DNA of 64,000 nucleotides, taken from positions 124,001 to 188,000 of the forward strand of contig CAVXJN010000001.1 of assembly GCA_963762165.1 (NCBI GenBank), given 5' to 3'. The notes below the pieces were generated by a model that was given only the letters and a program-made list of their open reading frames with translations, was not told where the DNA came from and searched no databases. The DNA comes from CAVXJN01 sp963762165 (lineage in GTDB: Bacteria > Pseudomonadota > Gammaproteobacteria > JASBUN01). A program made the position numbers and the translations under genes. The stretch's first letter is position 1; every line of letters begins with the position of its first letter. This document shows, one piece after another, positions 35,601 to 44,345 of the stretch.

Positions 35601-36305
35601 TCACAGACTCAATTCGGCACGCAAAGGTAGATGATCGGAGGCCCGCGCAGCCGCGCGGCTGGAGACCGCCCCCATCGCGTCCACCCGTACTCCGCCGCAG
35701 ACGAACATCCGATCCAACGCCAGCAGCGGCGCAAACGCGGGAAACGTCCGGCGGCTATGGTCGCGGGCCTGACGACGAAGCAGCCGCAGACCGCGCGAAC
35801 TCGGTAACCATTCGTTGAAATCTCCCAACAGCAAGGTCGGCAGGGGGCGCATGCCCAGGATTCGGTCCAGCGACTGGCACTGGCGCCAGCGTTCCATGCC
35901 GCTCAGCCCCAAATGGGTGGTGATGACCCGCACCAGGCGCTCCTGGATCATCAGCTCGACCTCGACCGCGCCCCGCGGCTCGCGTCCAGGCACACTGATG
36001 TCGTGACGGCGCACGGCGTGCACAGGGAACGCGCTGAGCACCGCATTGCCGTAGGTGCTGTCGCTTCGAAACATGGCAGGTCCGGCAACAGCGTGCATGC
36101 CGAGGCCGTTGGCCAGATACACGAACTGATCGTGCTCGGCTCCGCGTCCGACCAGCGTTTCGACCTCCTGCAGGGCGATGACGGAGACATCAAGTTCGCG
36201 CAATACGGAAATCAACCGTGACGCATCGCGGCGGCGGTCCCGTCCTACGCAGCGATGGATATTGTAGGTCGCCGCTGCGAACGCCACCCGTTCCACGGCC
36301 AACAT
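35601..36305 (-). CDS. Endonuclease/exonuclease/phosphatase (EEP) family protein
   Basis: A 234-residue EEP-superfamily protein. Motifs are TYNIHRCVGRD, ALQEVET, TYGNAVLSAFPV, VITTHLGL, LLGDFNEW and the C-terminal ASDHLPL; the catalytic Asn, Glu, Asp and His are all present. This family resembles YbhP, which sits beside a cardiolipin synthase gene in E. coli; here too the gene follows a phospholipase D-type gene with a TGATG overlap at 36305, so coupling is likely. Substrate could be a phospholipid headgroup or nucleic acid. Confidence 0.88.
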   Translation of the reverse strand: MLAVERVAFAAATYNIHRCVGRDRRRDASRLISVLRELDVSVIALQEVETLVGRGAEHDQFVYLANGLGMHAVAGPAMFRSDSTYGNAVLSAFPVHAVRRHDISVPGREPRGAVEVELMIQERLVRVITTHLGLSGMERWRQCQSLDRILGMRPLPTLLLGDFNEWLPSSRGLRLLRRQARDHSRRTFPAFAPLLALDRMFVCGGVRVDAMGAVSSRAAARASDHLPLRAELSL

Positions 36306-38491
36306 CAGGTCGCGTTGGCTGTCGCGGGTTTTGACGAATGCCGGCGCAGCAGATAGCGCAACCCGGCGAACAAAGCGACCGCGCCGACGCCGACGCCACC
36401 GACCACCACGAAGGTGCCGGTACTGGGATTGTGTACCGCCGCCTCGAGCCGGTCCAGGAACAACACCATCAGCGCGATTCCCGGAGTCATGCCAAACACC
36501 GTGCCGATGGTGTAATCACGAAACGAAATCCGCGACGCCCCGGCCACCAGGTTGACCACCGTAAACGGCGCGATGGGAATTACGCGCACCGTCACGATCG
36601 TCAGAATACCCCGATCGGAAAGCCAGCGATCCAGTCGGTCGATGCGCGACCCCGCAACCCGGCGCAACCAGTCCCGGCCCAGATACTTGCCGACCCAGAA
36701 GGTCAACAACGCGCTGGCGATCGATCCACCGATGGCATACGCCACTCCCAGCCAGGGGCCGAATATCATCGCGGTGGCTGCCACCAGAATCACCAGCGGA
36801 AACACGATCAGTCCGGCCACCAGGTACAGCGCCAGCAGAATCAACGGCGTGAACCGACTGTCGGCGATCTGCTGCATCCAGCCGTCGATCCGGTCCATGT
36901 TCAAGTAATCACCCAGCGGGGTCCAGCGCCACAGCGCAGCCATGAGCAACAGGGCGCCGATGAACAACGCAATCCGCAGACCGTGGCGACCGGCGTGCTC
37001 GCGTTGGTCCGAGGACAGGAAGCGTTGTGCGAGCCGGTCCGGTTCCAGCGGTTCGTCCGGATCGATGACCGCCTGGTCGGGCACTTGCCGATCGAGGTCT
37101 TCGGACACGGTTCCGTCCAACTCGCGGAGACTGCGTCCTTCCTCGCTACGCAGGGTTTCGATCGCAACGATCAACGAACTGCGGTCTGCAAGCGCCGCCG
37201 CGACCGCCCGGGGCTCAACACCGAGATGTTCGCCGAGCAGATCGTTACGCACATAGGCAATCCCCTGCCGAACCACATCGTCGCCGCCCGCCTCGATCGC
37301 CACGTCGCATTCACTATCCAGCCCCATGGACCGGTTGCTGAGATTCGACGACCCCAGCCGCAGCAATTGGTCGTCGATGATCATTACCTTGCTGTGCACG
37401 CTGATGTGCTGTGGCGCCAGATCAGGCGTGTCGGGATAGTAGACCCGTAATCGGCCGTGCTCATCCGCCTCGCGCAGCTTTTTCAAAAAACGTCCGCGCA
37501 GTACATCCATGGTGTTGCGCTCCAGCCAACCGCCGGTTTGTTTTGGCAATACCAGCACGAACTCAGGGCCATCCGCTTCCTTAAGCCGCTGAGCCATGAT
37601 CTCCGCGATTCGCAACGAAGTCAGATATTGATTTTCCACGTAGACCCAGTGTTTCGCGGCTGCCAGTGAGGCGATGTACAACTGCTCCACTTCCCGGACC
37701 GGTTTTTGGTCGTGATGTGGTGGATAGGTGCGGGCAATCCCCAGCTCGAAGTTTTCAAATTGCGGCTGGATGCGTTCCGGCCATGGGTCACTACTTAACT
37801 CGCCAACGGGTGGTAATCGCTGGGCAGTAGCCCGACGCCAACGCTCACGCGCCAGTGCGGCCAATTTTGCGGCAGCATCGCCCTCCAGCATGAGCATAAC
37901 GTCGTGAAATGGAATATAGGGTTTGTGATCGGGATCCAGGCGCCGCTTTTCGTCCGCACTATGCGCGCGCGTGTCCCACCGCCACTTACTGAGATCGATG
38001 CCGCCGACGAATGCCAACTTGTCATCGATGACTACCACCTTTTGATGTTGAGACGCGCCAACCGGGTGATTGCCGTCAGTACGAAAATGCAGCCGTCGAT
38101 GTTTCTGCCATCCCAGCCGATAGAACGGCAGCCATTCACGCTCCATGGCGTAAATGACTGCGAAGTCCCAGATCAGCACGTGGGCGTGCAATCCGCGGGT
38201 GCGACGCACGACCTGATTTAGGACTCGCCGCAGCGACCAGCCCACCTGCTCGTGGGAGGCATCCCGGATCAACGGTTCGCGGCTATCGATATCCCACCCC
38301 AACACCAATATGGAACGCTTTGCGCGCCAGAGTGCGTCGTGCAGGGCCGCGAAATATTCTTCGGCATCCACGAGCACTGTTGCGCGGGAACACGCGGCGA
38401 CCTCCCAGCAGGTCTTGCCAGGCTGCAGGATCTGGTTGGAAAGTGCTGCGCTGCGCGCCGATTCGGCGCGCTGACTTTCTTCGATTGCCAT
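36305..38491 (-). CDS. Phospholipase D/cardiolipin synthase-like protein fused to a VTT (DedA-type) membrane domain
   Basis: A 728-residue two-part protein. The N-terminal part has two HKD motifs: HQKVVVIDDKLAFVGGIDLS (about residue 150) and HSKVMIIDDQLLRLGSSNLS (about residue 370), as in cardiolipin synthases and PLDs. After an acidic linker (about 450-510) comes a C-terminal VTT/TVP38 region with several helices and WVGKYLGRDWLRR and IAPFTVVNLVAGASRISFRDY. VTT proteins scramble or transport lipids across the membrane, so synthesis and flipping may be joined in one chain. It is translationally coupled to the EEP gene. Confidence 0.92.
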   Translation of the reverse strand: MAIEESQRAESARSAALSNQILQPGKTCWEVAACSRATVLVDAEEYFAALHDALWRAKRSILVLGWDIDSREPLIRDASHEQVGWSLRRVLNQVVRRTRGLHAHVLIWDFAVIYAMEREWLPFYRLGWQKHRRLHFRTDGNHPVGASQHQKVVVIDDKLAFVGGIDLSKWRWDTRAHSADEKRRLDPDHKPYIPFHDVMLMLEGDAAAKLAALARERWRRATAQRLPPVGELSSDPWPERIQPQFENFELGIARTYPPHHDQKPVREVEQLYIASLAAAKHWVYVENQYLTSLRIAEIMAQRLKEADGPEFVLVLPKQTGGWLERNTMDVLRGRFLKKLREADEHGRLRVYYPDTPDLAPQHISVHSKVMIIDDQLLRLGSSNLSNRSMGLDSECDVAIEAGGDDVVRQGIAYVRNDLLGEHLGVEPRAVAAALADRSSLIVAIETLRSEEGRSLRELDGTVSEDLDRQVPDQAVIDPDEPLEPDRLAQRFLSSDQREHAGRHGLRIALFIGALLLMAALWRWTPLGDYLNMDRIDGWMQQIADSRFTPLILLALYLVAGLIVFPLVILVAATAMIFGPWLGVAYAIGGSIASALLTFWVGKYLGRDWLRRVAGSRIDRLDRWLSDRGILTIVTVRVIPIAPFTVVNLVAGASRISFRDYTIGTVFGMTPGIALMVLFLDRLEAAVHNPSTGTFVVVGGVGVGAVALFAGLRYLLRRHSSKPATANAT

Positions 38492-38515
38492 TGTTGGCCC
38501 GCTGTTATTCGTCTA

Positions 38516-38531
38516 GCCTATCAAGATAGGC
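38516..38531. promoter_or_regulatory. Perfect palindrome in the divergent spacer, candidate operator
   Basis: GCCTATCAAGATAGGC consists of two perfect 7-bp arms around AA. It lies 24 bases before the PLD-VTT start on one side and about 50 bases before the four-helix membrane protein on the other, a good place for a dimeric repressor or activator. No T-run, so not a terminator. Confidence 0.45.
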
Positions 38532-38582
38532 GCTCTTACCCCATCCGCCACGCTAAGAACTCGTCTGTACTGGAGACATCGA

Positions 38583-39074
38583 TTGCCTAATTCCCGGCGC
38601 TTGCACCGAATTTTTCATTACACCACCAGCGCCGTATATCTTCTGGTCAGCGCGGCGCTCCTGGCCATCAGCTTGGCCATGATCGGCCACGCCATATGGG
38701 AAGTTGCCCACGCTTTCATCTACGCCGGCGGTGTCGTTGAGACCATGCTTGATGGGATCGGCCAAATCGTGATTTCGGTGGCCGTTTTTGATGTCGCGAA
38801 ATATCTCATGGAGGAAGAGGTGCTGCGCGAACGAGAGTTGCGATCGCCCCGCGAAGCTCGGCAGACACTTACCAAATTCCTGGTAATCATCGCCATCGCC
38901 GTCACCTTGGAAGCGCTGGTATTCATCTTCGGCGCCGGCACCAAGGACGTGAATGGTCTACTCTACCCCACCCTGTTGCTCGCGGTTTCGGTGCTGCTCA
39001 TCGTCGGCTTGGGATTGTATCAACGTTTGAGTATGTATACCGAAAGCCAGTCCAGTCCGCCACACGACGAATGA
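38583..39074 (+). CDS. Four-helix membrane protein of unknown function
   Basis: A 163-residue protein from a TTG start, with TGGAG about 10 bases upstream. Four hydrophobic segments lie at about residues 15-38, 44-70, 98-118 and 125-145, with a cytoplasmic charged loop containing DVAKYLMEEEVLRERELR. The pattern resembles PsiE-like small membrane proteins, but I would not assign the family. It shares the palindromic spacer with the PLD-VTT gene and is convergent with the hydrogenase protease gene. Confidence 0.7.
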   Translation: MPNSRRLHRIFHYTTSAVYLLVSAALLAISLAMIGHAIWEVAHAFIYAGGVVETMLDGIGQIVISVAVFDVAKYLMEEEVLRERELRSPREARQTLTKFLVIIAIAVTLEALVFIFGAGTKDVNGLLYPTLLLAVSVLLIVGLGLYQRLSMYTESQSSPPHDE

Positions 39075-39079
39075 CCAAG

Positions 39080-39535
39080 CTACCGAGCCGAACCAAGCCG
39101 CTCCAGTTCTGCGTGCACCGCCATCGTGCCCGCCTTTATCCAGCGTGGGTCGGGGGCGCAGTGGCCCTCACCGACCTCAATGCCGACAATGCGGATCACT
39201 GGCGGCAACTCGCCCAACAGATCCAGCAACGCCAAGGTCGCCGATACGCCCAAGCCGTGACTCGACGCAGCGCATACGTCGTCAGCCAGTTCATCCATCC
39301 GCAAACATCGCGGTGACCCGGCCCGGCCACCGGCACGAAGCGCATCGATCAGTAGCGCCCACGGAACGTCGTGCAACATTCCTCGTAGATCGACAGCCGG
39401 AGCCCTACACCGGCGTAAGCTGACACCGCGTCGCTGCAACACGAGCTCACTTTCCAACGCTGCGACTACATCGAGGCCAATACGATCCGGACCGTAATCG
39501 CTGCCGACTCCGATGATTACCCCCGACCCATTCAT
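39080..39535 (-). CDS. Hydrogenase maturation protease for the group 3b enzyme
   Basis: A 151-residue nickel-dependent endopeptidase of the HyaD/HycI (M52) family, which trims the C-terminus of the large subunit after nickel insertion. It begins MNGSGVIIGVGSDYGPDRIG and has the later blocks LLIDALRAGG and SSHGLGVSATLALLDLLGELP. ATG 39535 overlaps the hydA stop by 4 bases, linking it to HydA, whose tail after DPCISCATH is the expected substrate. Confidence 0.88.
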   Translation of the reverse strand: MNGSGVIIGVGSDYGPDRIGLDVVAALESELVLQRRGVSLRRCRAPAVDLRGMLHDVPWALLIDALRAGGRAGSPRCLRMDELADDVCAASSHGLGVSATLALLDLLGELPPVIRIVGIEVGEGHCAPDPRWIKAGTMAVHAELERLGSAR

Positions 39536-40854
39536 ACGCGTCGCACCTTGACGCGCAGGAAATGTGTTGCGCAGGAAATGCAGGGATCGTAATTGCGAAC
39601 AATGGTTTCGGCACATTTGCGCAAATCGTCCTCGGGACGATCGAGGCCGAAGGTCTCCAAGCCGTCACGAAGGTCAGCTTCGATACGGGCCTGGTTCTGA
39701 CTGGTGGGCGGCACGATACGCGCTCGGCATATCCGTCCCTGCGGATCGAAAGCATATTGATGCCATAAGGTTCCGCGCGGGGCTTCGGTACAGCCGGCGG
39801 CTTCTCCCTGCCGTGGCTTCACCTCAATATATGGTCGAGCGGGCATCGTATAGTTTCGAAGCAGCCGTGCGGCCTCGTCGATCGCGAGATAAATTTCGGC
39901 CGCGCGCGCCACCACACTGTGAAATAGATTCTGCGACGGGGCCGATAACCCCCCCGTCCTCAATTCGGTTTGGACCACGCCCGGCAACTGTTGAAAGTTG
40001 AGGTTCAAGCGGGCCAACGGGCCGACCAGATACGGTTGCCCGTCGCCTTGATCGATTCCTTCCTGGTGAAAAAGCGAATGCAAGGCCGTGGAATGAGGCG
40101 CCTGCAATTCCCGGAAGTAACGCGGGTAGTCGGCAATATCGATTTCCAATTGATCTCCGACCGCAAGGCGTCCAGCCATCAGCGGATATTCTTCCTCGTG
40201 TCGCAGCGCCACAGATATGAACGCTTCCCGTCGCGCCGGCAGCTTCAAACCCAAGGTCCACCGCAGCAAGGCCAGGGCTTCCGGGAGACTTTGTTCCAGT
40301 TCCCTGGCCAAAGCCTCCACGGCTGCTGATGCGGGCGCGCGGTGAAAACCGCCGACGCGCACACCCACGGGATGCACAGACCGACCACCGAACAACCCAA
40401 TCACCCGGTTTCCCAATTCTTGCAAACGCAGTCCGCGGCGAACCAGATCCGCGTGCTGCGCCGACATTTCGATGGCATTTTCGAATCCGAGGAAATCGGG
40501 GGCGGCCAACAGATGAATATGCAAAGCGTGGCTCTGAATCCACTCGCCGCAATACAGTACCCGGCGCATGGCAGACACCCAAGGATCGGGCTCGACCCCG
40601 AAGGCCCTTTCCGTTGCCTGTACGGCGCTCATCTGGTAGGCCACGGGGCAGATGCCGCAAATCCGCGCGACGGTGTCCGGTAATTCTTCGAATGAGCGTC
40701 CTTCCAGGAATTTTTCGAACATCCGTGGCGGCTCGAAAATTCGCAGTTCCAGGCGCTCGATCCGTCCATCGCGAATATCCAGGCTCAGCGCGCCCTCCCC
40801 TTCGACTCGCGCCAAAACGGGTACGTTAATCTTGATGTCACGGGATTCAGTCAT
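39532..40854 (-). CDS. hydA: [NiFe]-hydrogenase large (alpha) subunit, group 3b
   Basis: Catalytic subunit of a cytoplasmic, NADP(H)-linked bidirectional hydrogenase/sulfhydrogenase. The 440-residue protein carries the L1 nickel ligands in RICGICPVAYQMSA and L2 in DPCISCATH, followed by a short tail FLRVKVRRV that the protease should remove. Other group 3 features are EPPRMFEKFLEGRSFEELPD and LHIHLLAAPDFLGFENAIEM. The ATG at 40854 overlaps hydD by 8 bases. Classification rests on the four-gene B-G-D-A set. Confidence 0.94.
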   Translation of the reverse strand: MTESRDIKINVPVLARVEGEGALSLDIRDGRIERLELRIFEPPRMFEKFLEGRSFEELPDTVARICGICPVAYQMSAVQATERAFGVEPDPWVSAMRRVLYCGEWIQSHALHIHLLAAPDFLGFENAIEMSAQHADLVRRGLRLQELGNRVIGLFGGRSVHPVGVRVGGFHRAPASAAVEALARELEQSLPEALALLRWTLGLKLPARREAFISVALRHEEEYPLMAGRLAVGDQLEIDIADYPRYFRELQAPHSTALHSLFHQEGIDQGDGQPYLVGPLARLNLNFQQLPGVVQTELRTGGLSAPSQNLFHSVVARAAEIYLAIDEAARLLRNYTMPARPYIEVKPRQGEAAGCTEAPRGTLWHQYAFDPQGRICRARIVPPTSQNQARIEADLRDGLETFGLDRPEDDLRKCAETIVRNYDPCISCATHFLRVKVRRV

Positions 40855-41638
40855 CGGTCTCGCCCCGCCAGCGCAAGCCGGCGGCCTTAAACGGCGGCGC
40901 ACCGTTGTTGATGAACAGAAATCGCTGAGCGACCTGTACCGGTAATAAACCCAAACCTTCGAATCGCCGTCCCAGCGCTTGCGTGTTGATGGTTTCGGCT
41001 GGACCGAAGCAGCCGTAGCAATCGCGACCGAAGCGCGGGCACAGCGCGCCGCAACCGGTGCGCGTGACCGGCCCCAGGCACGGTTGGCCGCGACTCACCA
41101 ACACGCACACCGACAAGTTGCGTTTGCAGTCCAGACATACCTTATCGGCATCATCCACGGGCGCGACACCCGACAACAGTGCGCGAATGGTCGCCATTAC
41201 CTGACGCGTCGTAACCGGACAACCCCATAGTTGAAAGTCCACGGCGACGTGATCGGCGATCGGCGTGGAGTATTGCAAACTGCTGATGTATTCCGGCTGC
41301 GCATAGATATCACCGAGCCACCGTGCGCTCTCGGCGATATTGCGCAACGACTGCAAGCCACCTGCCGTTGCACAGGCGCCGATGGTAATCAGGTAACCGC
41401 TGTTGGCGCGTATGACACGGATGCGCTCAAGATCCTCGGCTGTACTCACGCTGCCTTCGACGAAGGCAATATCCACCGCCGCATCAGGCGCCATCGGCCC
41501 GGCTTCGGCAAAGTGGACGATATCGGCCAAACGCGCCACCTCCAACAGCTGCTCGCCCGCATTCAGAAACGCCAATTGACACCCGTCACACGACGCGAAT
41601 TTGTGGATCGCGATTTTGGGTTTCGTGTTCTGCGCCAC
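40847..41638 (-). CDS. hydD: [NiFe]-hydrogenase small (delta) subunit, group 3b
   Basis: Electron-transfer small subunit with iron-sulfur clusters. The 263-residue protein starts at GTG 41638, supported by TAGGAG about 8 bases upstream; it begins VAQNTKPKIAIHKF. The proximal cluster ligands start with SCDGCQLAFLN, followed by IGACATAGGLQSLRN and QLWGCPV. The C-terminal part has CLDCKRNLSVCV, CLGPVTRTGCGALCP and DCYGCFGP for further [4Fe-4S] clusters. No Tat signal, so cytoplasmic. It overlaps hydA. Confidence 0.93.
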   Translation of the reverse strand: MAQNTKPKIAIHKFASCDGCQLAFLNAGEQLLEVARLADIVHFAEAGPMAPDAAVDIAFVEGSVSTAEDLERIRVIRANSGYLITIGACATAGGLQSLRNIAESARWLGDIYAQPEYISSLQYSTPIADHVAVDFQLWGCPVTTRQVMATIRALLSGVAPVDDADKVCLDCKRNLSVCVLVSRGQPCLGPVTRTGCGALCPRFGRDCYGCFGPAETINTQALGRRFEGLGLLPVQVAQRFLFINNGAPPFKAAGLRWRGETDD

Positions 41639-41649
41639 CGCGTTGACTC

Positions 41650-42489
41650 CTAGAAGCCCTTCACATGCAGCAATCCCTTGACACTGTTCCAATCGAACAC
41701 CGGACCGTCGCGACAAACGAATCGCTCGCCATGTTGGCAATGGCCGCAATGCCCCACCGCGCACTGCATATTGCGTTCCATGCTCAACCAGATGCGACGG
41801 TCGTCGGCACCGCGGAAAAGCAGCGCTTCGGCCATCAGCCGCATCATGATCTCAGGTCCGCACATCATCACAACGTGCCGGTCCGGGTCGAATTGTGCCT
41901 GGGACACCAGCTCGGTCGGTCTCCCGACGTTCCACAGCCAACCCGGCCCAGCCTGATCAGCGGCAAGCAAGACCTGGGTACGGGGCATCGACGCCCAGTG
42001 TTCGTATTGGTCGCGCCAGATCAGATCGTCGGAGTGCTTGACGCCCTGCATGATGACCAATCGCCCAAACTGCTCGCGCCGTTGCAAAAGGTAATTGATC
42101 ACCGACACCACCGGCGCACAACCGAGGCCGCCGGTGGCCAGCACTACATCCCCCCCGATTGCCTCCTGCAACGGCCAGCCGCGGCCGAATGGTCCGCGCA
42201 GGCCTACGCGGTCGCCGGCCTGCAGCTTGGCCAAACCCTTGGTTACCCGCCCTACTGCGCGAATGGTGTGATCCAACAGGTCAGTCTCGCGCGGATCGGA
42301 AACGATGGAAATGGCGACTTCACCGACCCCGTATAAATACACCATGTTGAACTGGCCCGGTTGAAACTGGTAGGACGCCCGCGTGCGGTCGTCGACAATC
42401 CGCAGGCGCAACGTAAAGATGCTCGTCGACTCCTGTAGTCGCTCGACGATTTCCGCTTCGAAAGGCAGATACGGATTATCGGCATTCAT
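41650..42489 (-). CDS. hydG: Group 3b hydrogenase gamma subunit (FAD/NAD(P)-binding oxidoreductase)
   Basis: Flavin subunit that passes electrons between NADP(H) and the hydrogenase. The 279-residue protein resembles dihydroorotate dehydrogenase electron-transfer subunits: FAD-binding FQPGQFNMVYLYGVGEVAISI, the nucleotide-binding VLATGGLGCAPVVSVI and MMCGPEIMMR, and a C-terminal [2Fe-2S] motif NMQCAVGHCGHCQHG plus RFVCRDGPVF. ATG 42489 overlaps hydB by 4 bases. Confidence 0.93.
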   Translation of the reverse strand: MNADNPYLPFEAEIVERLQESTSIFTLRLRIVDDRTRASYQFQPGQFNMVYLYGVGEVAISIVSDPRETDLLDHTIRAVGRVTKGLAKLQAGDRVGLRGPFGRGWPLQEAIGGDVVLATGGLGCAPVVSVINYLLQRREQFGRLVIMQGVKHSDDLIWRDQYEHWASMPRTQVLLAADQAGPGWLWNVGRPTELVSQAQFDPDRHVVMMCGPEIMMRLMAEALLFRGADDRRIWLSMERNMQCAVGHCGHCQHGERFVCRDGPVFDWNSVKGLLHVKGF

Positions 42490-43592
42490 GTGCAAATCGC
42501 AGCCAGCTCTTCGGTAATGTCGATCCCCACCGGACACCAGGTAATACAGCGGCCGCATCCCACACAACCGCTGCGGCCATATTGCTCGTGCCAACTGCCG
42601 TGTTTATGCGTCAACCACTGCCGGTAGCGCAGTCGGGTATCGCTGCGCAACGGGTGGCCGGCAAGAAAGCTGTGGCCCGCGGTGAAACAGGAATCCCATT
42701 CGCGCACGTGTTCACTGCCTCGACCATCGAGGTCCGCCTGCTCGGATTCGCGGTGACAGAAGCAAGTCGGACACACCGAGGTACAATTGCCGCACGCCAG
42801 ACAACGTTCCGCCACCTCCGTCCAACGCGGGTGCTCCAGGTTGGCGAACAACGCTGCGCGCAGATTGGTACCAGGAACGCGTCGAATCTGACTCGCGGCC
42901 GCGTGGTCGTTCTGAGCGGCCGCATTGGCGATCCGCGCCTCGCCGGCCTCCGCCAGCGGCAGGCGGCGCAGCAAAGCCGCGCCCCGGTCGCTGCCGGCAC
43001 TCACCAGGTAACCGTCATCGAGTTCGTCCAAGACGAGATCATAGCCGCGCTCGGCCCGCGGGCCATCGCCAGTCGAGGCGCAGAAACAAGTATCCGCCGG
43101 GTGGCTGCAATTCACGGCCACCAGCAACAGCTGCCCGCGCCGGGCAGCGTAATACGAATCGCGATAGGTTCGATCAAGGAAGTGGGCATCGTACAATGCC
43201 AAAGCAGCCAGATCGCAGGCACGTACACCGATGACCGCCAATGGCTCGGCTTGCGGCAGTTCGCTCACGAAGGTCAGTTTGCCGCATTCGTCGCGCTTTA
43301 CACGCCATAGTGGCTCCCGCGGCGCGAACAGCAACGGTCGTAATCCCTGGGGGCCGTTGGCCCAAGCGAAACGCCGCGGCTGGTCCGTGCGCTCGACGCG
43401 CGCATACCCTGGCTGCTGGACCTGGCGCGCGCCGATAGGGAGCTGGTCGCAATGATGCAACTCGTCGTAGACAATGGCGTCGTCGCGCAGCTGCGGTCCG
43501 ATGCAGCGGTAGCCGTCACCGCGCAACAAGTCGATGAGCCGCTGAAACTCATCGCCCGCTAAAAACCCTCCAGCTGCGTCAGGCCGCGCCAT
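42486..43592 (-). CDS. hydB: Group 3b hydrogenase beta subunit (4Fe-4S)
   Basis: Iron-sulfur subunit of 368 residues. Start ATG 43592 is preferred because GGAGAAG lies 5 bases upstream; an ATG at 43625 lacks such a site. The C-terminal half binds two [4Fe-4S] clusters through CLACGNCTSVCPTCFCH and GCVGCGRCITWCPVGID. Central blocks AVIGVRACDLAALALYD and NCSHPADTCFCASTGDGP are family-typical. First gene of the hydB-G-D-A-protease operon, divergent from hypC with 134 bases between. Confidence 0.92.
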   Translation of the reverse strand: MARPDAAGGFLAGDEFQRLIDLLRGDGYRCIGPQLRDDAIVYDELHHCDQLPIGARQVQQPGYARVERTDQPRRFAWANGPQGLRPLLFAPREPLWRVKRDECGKLTFVSELPQAEPLAVIGVRACDLAALALYDAHFLDRTYRDSYYAARRGQLLLVAVNCSHPADTCFCASTGDGPRAERGYDLVLDELDDGYLVSAGSDRGAALLRRLPLAEAGEARIANAAAQNDHAAASQIRRVPGTNLRAALFANLEHPRWTEVAERCLACGNCTSVCPTCFCHRESEQADLDGRGSEHVREWDSCFTAGHSFLAGHPLRSDTRLRYRQWLTHKHGSWHEQYGRSGCVGCGRCITWCPVGIDITEELAAICT

Positions 43593-43726
43593 AGCTTCTC
43601 CGACGATTGCCGGTCCAGTCTGCATCCGCCGCCCGGGAAGCGTCAATGCCCGTCGCTTGCGGAATCGATCCCCGGTGAACTAAATTCCGGTTGTTCTGTT
43701 CCTATGCAATGCGCTAGCTTTATTCC

Positions 43727-43966
43727 ATGTGCCTCGCAATTCCCATGCAGATTGTCGAGATCGACGGTTTCAAGGCCCGCTGCGAAGCCAAGGGGGTCGA
43801 ACGCGACGTCAATCTGTTCATGCTGCAGGACGACATGGTCCACCCGGGGGATTTCGTCATGGTGCACGTGGGCTATGCGATCCAAAAAGTCAGTGCCCAG
43901 GAAGCGCGCTCGGCTTGGGAACTATTCGATCAGATGCTCGCCGCGGAGCTACCCACCGATGCATGA
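43727..43966 (+). CDS. hypC: Hydrogenase assembly chaperone HypC
   Basis: A 79-residue HypC/HypG-type chaperone, which with HypD carries the Fe(CN)2CO moiety to the large-subunit precursor. The essential N-terminal cysteine is in MCLAIPMQIVEIDG. Other blocks are GVERDVNLFML, VHPGDFVMVHVGYAIQKV. It is the first gene of hypCABDFE and overlaps hypA by 8 bases. Confidence 0.96.
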   Translation: MCLAIPMQIVEIDGFKARCEAKGVERDVNLFMLQDDMVHPGDFVMVHVGYAIQKVSAQEARSAWELFDQMLAAELPTDA

Positions 43967-44345
43967 GCTGTCGGTGTGTCAGAATCTGATGCAGCAAGTA
44001 GGACGCATTGCGGCCGAGCACCGCGCCCATCACGTGAGTGTCGTTCGGCTGCAGATCGGTCCACTTTCCGGTGTCGAGCCCCACCTTCTGCAGCAGGCCT
44101 TCCCCATCGCTTGCGCCGGTTCCATCGCGGAGAGCGCCGATCTCATCATTGAATCGGCACCGGTGCGGGTGCACTGCACGCAATGCGGCAGCGACAGCGA
44201 CGCGCAGCCGAACCGCTTGCTTTGCGCCGGCTGCGGAAGCTGGAAGACACAGCTGTTGAGCGGCGATGAGATGCTGCTCGTGAGCATCGAGATGTCCAGG
44301 CCCGACACCGCCTCGTCAACCAATGAGGATGCCCTCCATGTGTGA
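43959..44345 (+). CDS. hypA: Hydrogenase nickel incorporation protein HypA
   Basis: A 128-residue nickel metallochaperone working with HypB. MHELSVCQNLM carries the nickel-binding His2. The zinc site is formed by CTQCGSD and CAGCGSW. The segment IGPLSGVEPHLLQQAFPIA is conserved in the family. The ATG at 43959 lies inside the end of hypC, and the stop lies inside the start of hypB. Confidence 0.96.
   Translation: MHELSVCQNLMQQVGRIAAEHRAHHVSVVRLQIGPLSGVEPHLLQQAFPIACAGSIAESADLIIESAPVRVHCTQCGSDSDAQPNRLLCAGCGSWKTQLLSGDEMLLVSIEMSRPDTASSTNEDALHV

Noticed and set aside
35562..35630. 22-codon plus-strand frame with AAGGA before its ATG, a possible leader peptide
   Set aside because: It overlaps the 3' end of the EEP gene, leads into no plus-strand gene and has no attenuator-like structure after it.
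36338..37450. 370-codon plus-strand frame
   Set aside because: Antisense shadow of the PLD-VTT gene, whose HKD and VTT motifs are clear on the other strand.
43593..43645. Longer hydB starting at ATG 43625 or a TTG at 43646
   Set aside because: Neither has a good ribosome site, while ATG 43592 has GGAGAAG 5 bases upstream.
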